The notes under the pieces were generated by a model that was not told the origin of the DNA, did not search any database, and worked only from the letters and a program-made list of their open reading frames with translations. From NCBI GenBank assembly GCA_020634035.1, contig JACKCM010000004.1:1-64000 (forward strand): a stretch of 64,000 nucleotides of DNA, in the 5' to 3' direction. The DNA comes from Candidatus Obscuribacterales bacterium (GTDB lineage Bacteria; Cyanobacteriota; Vampirovibrionia; Obscuribacterales; Obscuribacteraceae). Position 1 is the stretch's first letter. The number at the start of each line of letters is the position of its first letter. This document shows, piece by piece, positions 45,173 through 52,405 of the stretch. The position numbers were made by a program, and so were the translations under genes.

Positions 45173-45922
45173 TCAGTCGGCGATAGGTGTCGGCTGGGTT
45201 TCTGCCTCGGATTCTACCTTGGTTTTGGCAGTGTTCAGGGCTGCAAGACCGGCGGCGTAGACGACTACTCCGAAGCCGACCTTATTTATAGCATCTCCGA
45301 CGTTGTAAACGAACTGGCAAACATCGCCGTATTCAGGCTGTACAGCACGAACAACGTAGCCGATCGGGTAGATCAGCCAGCCGAAGGTGACGAATTTGGT
45401 CAGAAGAATGATTGCTCTTCTGGTTTCGACATCTTCGAGGTTGGCTTGTTTGCGGATACCTGTATATAGATAGGTAAGAACACCGAGCCAGCCGCCGCAG
45501 CCGATGACGAACATCACCCAGCGGGTCTGGAAACCGCCCAACTGGAAGCCCATGGTCTCGCCCAGGAAGCCTGTGACGATCATCAAAAAGTCCCAGATGA
45601 CCAGTCGGGCGATGATGCCGGAGCGGTCACGGAAGTTTAACAGTACGGCGAATTTGATAAGCATCAGGGGGGTGGTTATGACCCAGTCGATGTATCTGAG
45701 CTCCGTGGGGAAGGTCTTGCCCGGAATGTATTTGTCGGACATGAACCAGTACATGACGCAGGCGATGCCGGCGATCATTGTAGATAGAAGTAGAGCGAGT
45801 CTGTATCTGGGATGCACTTTGTCCTTTTCTATAAAGAAGAAGAAGGCGCCTGCACCAAGCGCGATGCAAGAAACATAAAATGAAGCTTGCGTCAAAATTT
45901 GAATTGGTGTTCCATCAAACAT
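45173..45922 (-). CDS. Microbial rhodopsin with DTK motif, probable outward proton pump
   Basis: A 249-residue, seven-helix protein. Helix C reads RYIDWVITTPLMLIK (76-90), giving Asp79, Thr83 and Lys90 at the positions of bacteriorhodopsin Asp85, Thr89 and Asp96: a DTK motif, as in Exiguobacterium sibiricum rhodopsin, a proton pump with Lys96 as donor. Helix G has Asp210 and the retinal Schiff-base Lys214. Met87 is at the spectral tuning position (proteorhodopsin 105) and predicts green absorption. Phe138 occupies the place of the small residue needed for a carotenoid antenna, so none is expected. The usual His of helix B is Met57. Confidence 0.93.
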   Translation of the reverse strand: MFDGTPIQILTQASFYVSCIALGAGAFFFFIEKDKVHPRYRLALLLSTMIAGIACVMYWFMSDKYIPGKTFPTELRYIDWVITTPLMLIKFAVLLNFRDRSGIIARLVIWDFLMIVTGFLGETMGFQLGGFQTRWVMFVIGCGGWLGVLTYLYTGIRKQANLEDVETRRAIILLTKFVTFGWLIYPIGYVVRAVQPEYGDVCQFVYNVGDAINKVGFGVVVYAAGLAALNTAKTKVESEAETQPTPIAD

Positions 45923-46092
45923 ATTGTTACTGCCTCTCTTGTGGTATCACTTTCAATACCGGATCAATGCGGTTGCTGCTGGGCAACTTCTACTGCTTCG
46001 GCATCGGCGATAAACTAGGATTGACCGCAAAAACTCACGGCATGGGGATTTCGAAATTCTAAAACCAGCTTAATCTGCCGCCACTCATATCG

Positions 46093-46124
46093 CCACCCAA
46101 AATTAGTGACATCGGTTTTGGTGG
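46093..46124. promoter_or_regulatory. Imperfect inverted repeat in the rhodopsin/regulator divergent region
   Basis: CCACCCAAAA (46093-46102) and TTTTGGTGG (46116-46124) form 9-bp arms with one bulged base. The intergenic region of 262 bases separates the rhodopsin start from the XRE-PAS regulator start, so this could be an operator shared by both operons. Confidence 0.4.
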
Positions 46125-46184
46125 GCCAATGATAAGCTCGAAGTATGCCCGGGATGGCTACCCTAATTATCAGGACCTATATAA

Positions 46185-46838
46185 ATGAAAGACGAGAACA
46201 TCGATGTCGGCGATTTGGACCTGGAGAAGTATCTGGATACTCTAAGAGTTGTGATTGCAGATAAAAGAAAGACTATGTCTATTTCTCAATCTACTTTATC
46301 CGATGCGACCGGTCTTTCTCGCTGGTATATAAGTGATATCGAGCGTGGCACCAGGAGCATCAGTATTAAAAATTTGGCAAAGCTTTCTTATGGACTGCGC
46401 GTTCCATTATCTAATATATTGATAGAAGTAGAACAGAGGCTTGGCTCCCAGTATCAGCTTCTTTCTGCCAGTGACCGCTGTGACGATCAGTGTTTCTTGA
46501 TCGTCGAAAGGACTGCATCAGGAAAAGCGACAATCGTCAGCTTCGATGAATATTTCGAGCAACATCTGGGTAGCGCTTGCGAATCATATATAGGAATAGA
46601 TTTAGTTCAATTTTTAAAAGAGGCTCTATCTCCTGAGTCTGTGGTTGATCTCGAAGAGATGATATCAGTGGTAAATGGAAAACCGGTTTCTTTAGAGGTC
46701 ACCGGAAAGTCATCTTCTCCTGAAATAATTCGAGTAAAACCCCTTCTCAGATTGTCTGAGCACGAAAGTTTACTGGTTGTCTTAATGCAAAGGAAGGCTG
46801 TTCGAGAGATGCAATTCGACAGCGCTTCCAGGAGGTAG
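46185..46838 (+). CDS. XRE-family regulator with degenerate PAS-like C-terminal domain
   Basis: A 217-residue protein. The Cro/CI-type helix-turn-helix (about residues 22-85) has ISQSTLSDATGLSRWYISDIERGTRS. The C-terminal 115 residues align in layout with the LOV domain of the regulator at 47484-48143, but the cysteine motif is replaced by IGIDLVQFLK, so flavin-adduct chemistry is not expected. The two regulators look like paralogues. It is divergent from the rhodopsin operon and first in an operon with the microprotein and the 149-residue protein. An AGGA ribosome binding site is present. Confidence 0.8.
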   Translation: MKDENIDVGDLDLEKYLDTLRVVIADKRKTMSISQSTLSDATGLSRWYISDIERGTRSISIKNLAKLSYGLRVPLSNILIEVEQRLGSQYQLLSASDRCDDQCFLIVERTASGKATIVSFDEYFEQHLGSACESYIGIDLVQFLKEALSPESVVDLEEMISVVNGKPVSLEVTGKSSSPEIIRVKPLLRLSEHESLLVVLMQRKAVREMQFDSASRR

Positions 46839-46840
46839 TT

Positions 46841-47020
46841 ATGGAGTATTTTCAAATTTTAGGAACCGCACTTTTGGTTTCTGGAACGGCGCTGGGAGTT
46901 CTCGATGCGCTTCCAGGAGACAATCCGGTGAAACTGAAAGACCTTAATGATGCAGAGCGAGAGCCCCAGGCGTCTCATGCCGAAGTGCTCGATTTGCTGT
47001 TCAAAATGAAAGTAGACTAG
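46841..47020 (+). CDS. 59-residue microprotein
   Basis: ATG 46841 has the strong ribosome binding site AGGAGG six bases upstream, starts two bases after the regulator stop and ends 11 bases before the next start, so it is very probably translated. The N-terminal 22 residues are hydrophobic with regularly spaced Gly (LGTALLVSGTALGVLDAL), which suggests membrane insertion. The rest is polar. It was too short for usual length cut-offs. Function unknown. Confidence 0.7.
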   Translation: MEYFQILGTALLVSGTALGVLDALPGDNPVKLKDLNDAEREPQASHAEVLDLLFKMKVD

Positions 47021-47031
47021 GGAGGTTTGTT

Positions 47032-47481
47032 ATGAAAGAGCTGATCGACACCGTTTCGAAGTTCGAAGCTTCCGGCATATTTGCCAAATTAGGCTTGGTA
47101 TCAACCAAGTCGCCCCGGGGTTATAAGTTATACAAAGACCCTGAAAACGCATGTCTAATTGCGCTGCAACTGGGGGATGGAGAGAAGATTTCAGCCATGA
47201 AAGTGCTGCCTCTCTCCTCCGGCTTGACCGAGCAGGGACATGCCGCCATAGCAGTTGTGGTCATGGAATTTGTTTTTGGAGAGAACTCTTCTGCCGATGA
47301 GAATTTGCGAGAAGGCTTCGCCAAGAAGTTGCAGATGGTAAGCGATGAAGAGGGTATGCATATACAGGGCGTCGATGAATTCGAGCTCAGTCTATGCAAA
47401 TCATCAACACGTTATCCCGGTATCGTATGCGCCACTAAAGACGCTCGCCCCTGGGAGATTGAAGCTGGTGTAACAGGCTGA
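47032..47481 (+). CDS. Hypothetical protein of the light-island operon
   Basis: A 149-residue soluble protein with a GGAGG ribosome binding site. It is the paralogue of 40811-41254, on the other side of the rhodopsin operon. Conserved features are a FE-x-S-x-IF start, a GY-x-x-Y-x-D loop, and an AL-x-L strand. No family is recognised. As third gene of the operon starting with the XRE-PAS regulator, it may transmit or modulate the light response (context only). Confidence 0.65.
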   Translation: MKELIDTVSKFEASGIFAKLGLVSTKSPRGYKLYKDPENACLIALQLGDGEKISAMKVLPLSSGLTEQGHAAIAVVVMEFVFGENSSADENLREGFAKKLQMVSDEEGMHIQGVDEFELSLCKSSTRYPGIVCATKDARPWEIEAGVTG

Positions 47482-47483
47482 GA

Positions 47484-48143
47484 TCAAAGACAGGTTTGCA
47501 CGCCCATAAAATGCATCAGCTCGCCCGCCTCGTCGAACAATGGAGAGAGGGCGAGCTGATTGGTGAAGGGGGTGCCGTCTTTTTTGAAATTTTTGAGCTG
47601 GACTATAGTGGGCTTCACTTCGAAAATCGCTTCTCGAATCTTTTCGATTTCGTCTTGCTCTTTCAGTTCGCCTTGCAGAAAGCGGCAGTTCTTGCCGATT
47701 ATGTCTTCTCTGCCATAGCCTGTCGAGACCTCGAAATTCTTGTTGCAATAGATAATCGGATTGTCTTTCTGACCGGGATCGGTGATCACGAAAGAGAGCC
47801 CGGAAGCGTTCATAGAATATTCGAGAAACTGCATATCCTGGTCGAATATATCGGTAGAATTGAAGCTCTCATCTTCTATCTGCTCGCTGAGCATCGCCTT
47901 CTCGGCGTTTCGAATTAGCACAGACGGCATCACTTTTAATGCCGAAGCCAGTTTGTAGAGGTTCTTTATACTAAAGCTGCGCTTACCAGACTCTAGCTCG
48001 GTAACATAGTTGCGCGCCATATCCGCATCAAATGCCAGGTCTTCCTGGGTCATGGCGATCTCTTGTCTGCGTGCTTTTATCGCCTTGCCGATGTAAGAGA
48101 TCAGGTTTTTCTGTTTGTCTTCTAAGTCTCTGATTATGTCCAT
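47484..48143 (-). CDS. XRE-family regulator with a blue-light LOV domain
   Basis: A 219-residue protein from ATG 48143; the open frame extends to 48254. The N-terminal Cro/CI helix-turn-helix (about 12-78) contains MTQEDLAFDADMARNYVTELESG. The C-terminal domain (about 105-217) is a LOV domain with GKNCRFLQ at 150-157, where Cys153 would form the flavin adduct, and Asn185, Asn195 and Gln216 in the usual FMN-contacting places (NFKKDGTPF, then MGVQ). It should bind FMN and change DNA binding on blue light. It lies convergent with the 149-residue gene and next to the rhodopsin locus. Confidence 0.88.
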   Translation of the reverse strand: MDIIRDLEDKQKNLISYIGKAIKARRQEIAMTQEDLAFDADMARNYVTELESGKRSFSIKNLYKLASALKVMPSVLIRNAEKAMLSEQIEDESFNSTDIFDQDMQFLEYSMNASGLSFVITDPGQKDNPIIYCNKNFEVSTGYGREDIIGKNCRFLQGELKEQDEIEKIREAIFEVKPTIVQLKNFKKDGTPFTNQLALSPLFDEAGELMHFMGVQTCL

Positions 48144-48235
48144 TAGGTTTCCGGGGCTCCGTTGGCGAGCATTTAATAAATATCGATTCTGCTTTCTGCT
48201 GATCGGGGATGTCTTTGAAGAATTAGTCCCCCGTA

Positions 48236-48254
48236 TATATGCAATTATATGCAA
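48236..48254. promoter_or_regulatory. Direct repeats over the LOV-regulator promoter
   Basis: TATATGCAA occurs twice with a 10-bp period (48236-48244 and 48246-48254), one helical turn. On the minus strand a TATAAT lies at 48244-48249, the likely -10 box of the LOV regulator. A TTCACA 15 bases further up is a poor -35. Autoregulation is plausible. Confidence 0.45.
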
Positions 48255-48377
48255 GTGTATTTACTGTGAACTATCACTTGTTCGAGGGACTGTTCTTGGA
48301 TGCGGGCGCCTGTCCTGAAAAAATGTGTTTTTAGATTGTAAAGGTGGTCGTGCTTTCTTAGACGTTGAGGTCGTTCT

Positions 48378-48449
48378 GCCACTTATATGTGGCCTCTGTG
48401 TGAACGCTTTCTGCCAGCTAAGCTTTAATGCCGGCCACAAATCTGTGGC
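48378..48449. promoter_or_regulatory. Pair of GCCAC/GTGGC inverted repeats
   Basis: GCCAC-TTATAT-GTGGC at 48378-48393 and GCCACA-AATC-TGTGGC at 48434-48449 share the same arms, 56 bases apart, about 90-160 bases before the VirB4-like start. They may be paired operator sites. Confidence 0.4.
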
Positions 48450-48537
48450 GTTTTCGGTCTTAGTTGAGCGCAGTTCAGGGTTAAACCCATTGTTCCGGAT
48501 GCTTCTGAGGGAATAATAGATTCATGAGAGTCTAGCA

Positions 48538-50532
48538 GTGCCGGAGGATGCAGTCGTGTCCAGTGATTCTATTTTGATTAAGGGGCGATATCGCAGGGGA
48601 GAGAGCAAGGAACGGCACAGAGAGTTTCCCAACTGTTTGCCCGATGTCCGGGCTTTGCCGGGTCAGGGAGACGACCCAGGCGCAATATTGCGTGAAGATG
48701 GCGGCATCGCCCGGGTCATACGCCTGAACGGCTTTTCGGTGCTTTTGAACAAAGAGGCGGTCGACGCCCTCAAAGAGTTCATCGAGCCCCTTTTGCGCCT
48801 GACCGATCTGGATCTGCAGTTTATCGTCGAAAGTCGCCCGCTTGAAGTCGATAAGACTTTGCAGGGTTATCGAGATCTGTCGTATTCCAAGGATCTCTAT
48901 CTGTCCTGGTATATGGATTATCTGTTCAAGTACTCCCAGCGAGTGGCCGAGCATCGCTATGTATCACGCAAGGATTTTTATCTGGTGGTCAGTCGCGACC
49001 ACGGCGGGCAAGAGGCTCTCGATAACGAGAACGACTCTTTCAACCAGGGTCTAAACGCCATCTTCAAAAGGTTGCAAGACCATGGTCTGAAGCCGCAGCT
49101 TCTCTCGCGCAGCCAGCTACGCCGGCTTATTTTCAATGATCTTAAGTTGTCTTTGCTCTATGGCTCACCGGAGGAGCCCATCGAATTTGACAGTCCATCT
49201 ACTATTGCCGATGTCGATGTGGCGGAATGTTGTGACTATCTAGAACTTGATGGCGCCTTTCTATCAAGTCTCAATTTTTCTGATTTACCCAGGGCGGCCT
49301 GTCCCGGCTGGTTCACCCGGCTTTTGATGATGCCATTTTCGTTTACTTTGAGCGTGCATTTAAGTCGTGCCGAGATAGAAGGTCAAGTTGAAATAACGGC
49401 GTTCATCTCTACTTTTGCCGATGATAAAGAGGCGGTCGGCAGGCAGATTCATACTATTAGAGAACGCCTGGAGGAGAAAGGGGCTTATTTAGAGGTCGCC
49501 AGAGAATCGCCGTTTAAGACTTTTACCGCGACTCTTCCTCTGGGAGTTGTTCAGACCGGCATAACTCATCGGATGATATACGAAGATGCCGTGGGCTGGT
49601 GGCCCTTCTTCAATATGGACTGCGGCGCTGAGTCCGGCTTGCCCATAGGATTCACCATGGGGGGTGAACTGGTATTTTTAAATGTCAGCCCCGAACATAA
49701 TCTTCTGGTGGTGGCGGGCAAGAAAGACCGGGCATTCTTAAACAGCGCCCTTGCGATGCGATATATCGGCATCAGCGAGATTTTGTATTTCGATCCTGAT
49801 AATGACTTCAAGCATTTTGGTGCCATATTGGGACCGGATCTTGTCAAAGAGGTCGATTGCGATCAGTCGCCGTCTTCACCTGAGTTCAAGAAGAGCACGG
49901 TGGACGACGGCAGCTCTTTTATACGGCTGAAATCTGAAAAGACAACCAGAGCAGCGCTAAAACAGGTGACGGACTGTGTCAGAGAGCTGGCGCGAAATAT
50001 GGACTCTAGTAAGCGGGTGGTGCTTATGCTCAATAACCTGGCACCATATCTGAAGTCGAAGCCCGGTCGAGAAGAACTTATGGAGCTTATCAATGCGGCT
50101 CGCCAAAAGAATTTCCAGGTGGTGGCAGCGCTGGATTTGGAGGATCTCAATGCCAGTCCCCGAGCATATCGTACAGAGTTGTTGGTTCTCTTCGGGCAGC
50201 GATTTGCAGCACCGCATAAGACGGCAGATGCCAGGCAAATTGATGACATCATATTCGGTGGAGCCCAAATTCACTATGCCATAGCAGAAGCCAATAAGTC
50301 CGGTCGGAAAAAATCTTCTTTGCGCTGTGTTCTCGATACAGGTGAAGGACCCGGTTTGCTCGATGTGAACCTCAGTCCGATGGATTACTGGTTCTATGCC
50401 CAGGATCGGGCCTCTGAAGCGCGGCGCAAAAAGATGCTTACGGATGTTAAAACCAAAAATTCGAAGTTGTCCGAGACCGACGCACATCGTCAGACTGTAT
50501 ATTATCTGGGGCTTCAACACGAAGGCGATTAA
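48538..50532 (+). CDS. Degenerate VirB4/TraC-like protein lacking Walker motifs
   Basis: A 664-residue protein from GTG 48538. The order of blocks follows conjugative VirB4/TraC ATPases: a strand and helix region ending in RKDFYLVVSR, a long linker, FTRLLMMPFSFTLSVHL, a region ending PFFN with GLPIGFTMGGELVFLN, then LLVVAGKKDRAFLNSAL, and ILYFDPDNDF where VirB4 proteins have the acidic strand after Walker A. At the Walker A position (about residue 392) GKKDRAF replaces GxxGxGKS. The Walker B region (about 495) has LMLNNLAP instead of an acidic DE pair. It probably cannot hydrolyse ATP. No other type IV secretion gene is present. Confidence 0.6.
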   Translation: MPEDAVVSSDSILIKGRYRRGESKERHREFPNCLPDVRALPGQGDDPGAILREDGGIARVIRLNGFSVLLNKEAVDALKEFIEPLLRLTDLDLQFIVESRPLEVDKTLQGYRDLSYSKDLYLSWYMDYLFKYSQRVAEHRYVSRKDFYLVVSRDHGGQEALDNENDSFNQGLNAIFKRLQDHGLKPQLLSRSQLRRLIFNDLKLSLLYGSPEEPIEFDSPSTIADVDVAECCDYLELDGAFLSSLNFSDLPRAACPGWFTRLLMMPFSFTLSVHLSRAEIEGQVEITAFISTFADDKEAVGRQIHTIRERLEEKGAYLEVARESPFKTFTATLPLGVVQTGITHRMIYEDAVGWWPFFNMDCGAESGLPIGFTMGGELVFLNVSPEHNLLVVAGKKDRAFLNSALAMRYIGISEILYFDPDNDFKHFGAILGPDLVKEVDCDQSPSSPEFKKSTVDDGSSFIRLKSEKTTRAALKQVTDCVRELARNMDSSKRVVLMLNNLAPYLKSKPGREELMELINAARQKNFQVVAALDLEDLNASPRAYRTELLVLFGQRFAAPHKTADARQIDDIIFGGAQIHYAIAEANKSGRKKSSLRCVLDTGEGPGLLDVNLSPMDYWFYAQDRASEARRKKMLTDVKTKNSKLSETDAHRQTVYYLGLQHEGD

Positions 50533-50540
50533 GTCTATCT

Positions 50541-51095
50541 CTACCAGTCGTCGTTGTCGTCTTCCTCTGCCTGGCGGCTCTTTCGTTGTTGCTCGAGCTT
50601 CTTGCGATACTCAGCCTGCTTTTTGTCGTATTGCTTCTTGCGTTCCATATACTCGATGTATTTATAGGTGTCTTCGTACTGTTTCTGGTATTGCGTGCCG
50701 CCCAGTTGAATCGCTTTCTTGAGATACTCAAGTGCCGCCTCGGGATTTTTCATGCGTAGATAGGTACTGCCGATGGCGCCCCAGATGTCGGCATTGGTCG
50801 GATCTAAATTAGCCGCTTTCTTATATTGTTCGATCGCCGCACCATATTTGCCGGCTCGTCCCAAATGAGTACCATATTCGAAGCGCAATTTGGAGTCTGT
50901 CGGAGTGAGCGCCACCATATTTTCGAACTCTTTGAAGGCGTCGGCCTGTCTTCTCTGGGCGATGTATATATTTAAAAGCGAACGATGCACCAGAATTTTT
51001 CTCTGCTTTATAGTATCGCCATCCACCGTGACCGCCATGGCAGGCTGTGCTGCGACTAGAGACAGCAGTATCAAAAACGAAAGTTTTCTTTTCAT
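50541..51095 (-). CDS. Secreted TPR protein
   Basis: I read the start at ATG 51095 (TTG 51110 and ATG 51098 are alternatives). A signal peptide (cleavage near AMA) precedes about three TPR units and a charged coiled-coil-like C-terminus rich in Lys, Gln and Asp. It lies directly downstream of the 349-residue secreted TPR gene on the same strand, with a gap of about 11 bases, so they form an operon. Role: envelope scaffold, inferred. Confidence 0.75.
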   Translation of the reverse strand: MKRKLSFLILLSLVAAQPAMAVTVDGDTIKQRKILVHRSLLNIYIAQRRQADAFKEFENMVALTPTDSKLRFEYGTHLGRAGKYGAAIEQYKKAANLDPTNADIWGAIGSTYLRMKNPEAALEYLKKAIQLGGTQYQKQYEDTYKYIEYMERKKQYDKKQAEYRKKLEQQRKSRQAEEDDNDDW

Positions 51096-51106
51096 CATAA
51101 GCCCTA

Positions 51107-52156
51107 TCAACTTTGACCCTTGTGCTCGTCTTTTATCTTGAGCACTTTGTCGATGTTATCTTCAGTATACTTAATCCTGCCCCAGCAGCCATGATAGGTC
51201 TCGAACTTTCCATCCACCGGTACGGCGTTCTGGATGAAGATTATCCATTTGCTGCCCTTCTTAGGCATCATTTTCTGCTCGTTGAACTTCCACCCTTTGG
51301 GCTTTGGATCGTTTGTTTTGTCATGGAACTCATAGCGCAGAGGCAGAGTACGATTGAGCGGAGGTCCTTTCAGTATGCGCTCTATTTTGTATATCGCCTC
51401 TGGTGGATTGTAGAAAGTAATCATCTCATCGCTCTTGGCCATGTGATCGAATGTGGCTACCAGAACGCATTCCGATTTCATGTAAGCGATGTTCAATTTC
51501 AGATCTACATCCGAGGTATTCGGGTCGATTTGATCTTGTTTTATCTTAGGAGGCGGTGCCTCCGGGGTTAAGTCAGGTTTGACTAAAGGCTTCACTATCG
51601 GTCCTACCACCTTCACATGCTTGCGAATGCCTTTGATCATAACCAGCTTGAGCTGCTTTTCGACTAAAGAAGGCTGGTCTATTTTGGTTAGAGCCTCTTT
51701 CAAAACCGGCTCTGCTTCAGAATATTTGTTCTGATGGAAGAGGCACTCTCCGTATTCCAGAGCCATTTTGTTTCTGTATTTTGGCGCGTGTTGAAACAGT
51801 TGATCGAGAGCACCACCTACTTCTGCCCACTGTTGCATACGCCTACTTGCTTCGTATAGGCCGAAGTAGAAATCGTCTTCATCGGGATTCATGCCGATCA
51901 AGGATTTGTACAAACCCTGGGCGGCTGCCCAGTTTTGCTGCTTTAGTGCTATTGCTGCCTCATGGGCTTTTCTTGCTATCAAAATAGAGCCATAGACTCC
52001 AACGTCGTCTGCTTCGGCGGCACCATAGACGGTGGGCGCATAGAAGGTCGTTGTGAAGATCGCAACTAAAGCTAAAAGAGTTCTGGTTCGAAATTTTTGC
52101 GTGTTATGCGCGCTAAAAGATAGATTCCGAAAGCGTTGACGCCTGGAAATAGACAT
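51107..52156 (-). CDS. Secreted TPR protein with KWIIFI-type C-terminal domain
   Basis: A 349-residue protein with a signal peptide (about residues 24-45) and TPR-like helices (55-150). A linker rich in Lys and Pro precedes a C-terminal domain (about 230-345) shared with the secreted protein at 10068-10580: GSKWIIFI, AVP-x-DG-x-F, TYHG and YT-x-DN. An AAGGAG ribosome binding site lies ten bases before the ATG. The function of the domain is unknown. Confidence 0.75.
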   Translation of the reverse strand: MSISRRQRFRNLSFSAHNTQKFRTRTLLALVAIFTTTFYAPTVYGAAEADDVGVYGSILIARKAHEAAIALKQQNWAAAQGLYKSLIGMNPDEDDFYFGLYEASRRMQQWAEVGGALDQLFQHAPKYRNKMALEYGECLFHQNKYSEAEPVLKEALTKIDQPSLVEKQLKLVMIKGIRKHVKVVGPIVKPLVKPDLTPEAPPPKIKQDQIDPNTSDVDLKLNIAYMKSECVLVATFDHMAKSDEMITFYNPPEAIYKIERILKGPPLNRTLPLRYEFHDKTNDPKPKGWKFNEQKMMPKKGSKWIIFIQNAVPVDGKFETYHGCWGRIKYTEDNIDKVLKIKDEHKGQS

Positions 52157-52405
52157 GGGTATATAGCTCCTTCCTCGGCCCCTGGGGAACGGCTAGTGTT
52201 TCTGTCTACCCACCTATTACCATTTTGCACATCTCAGCCGATTTCGGGGGATTTTCAAGATTAAAACTTGGCATCCGCCCATCGCCCGAAAGCAAATTAG
52301 GCTCTTACTAAAGCTCTTAAACTCCTGCAACTAACTTTATATATGTAAGGCTAACCTGGTGTATACTAGCCTACCCCTTTGATTCCCCACCACCGAGGTA
52401 GCGCG

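Larger units (their letters stand above)
48144..48537. other. 394-base intergenic region with several inverted and direct repeats
   Basis: It lies between the divergent LOV regulator and VirB4-like genes. It holds the direct repeats at 48236-48254 and two hairpins at 48378-48449. I see no convincing small ORF; a 63-codon frame at 48325 lacks a ribosome binding site. Confidence 0.5.

Noticed and set aside
48325..48516. 63-codon ORF upstream of the VirB4-like gene
   Set aside because: No ribosome binding site; it covers two inverted repeats that look regulatory.
49863..50520. Minus-strand ORFs (129 and 187 codons) inside the VirB4-like gene
   Set aside because: They are antisense to a long gene with a recognisable order of conserved blocks.
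52313..52405. SAM riboswitch before mtnB
   Set aside because: Methionine-salvage genes sometimes carry one, but the upstream sequence lacks recognisable helices of a SAM riboswitch.
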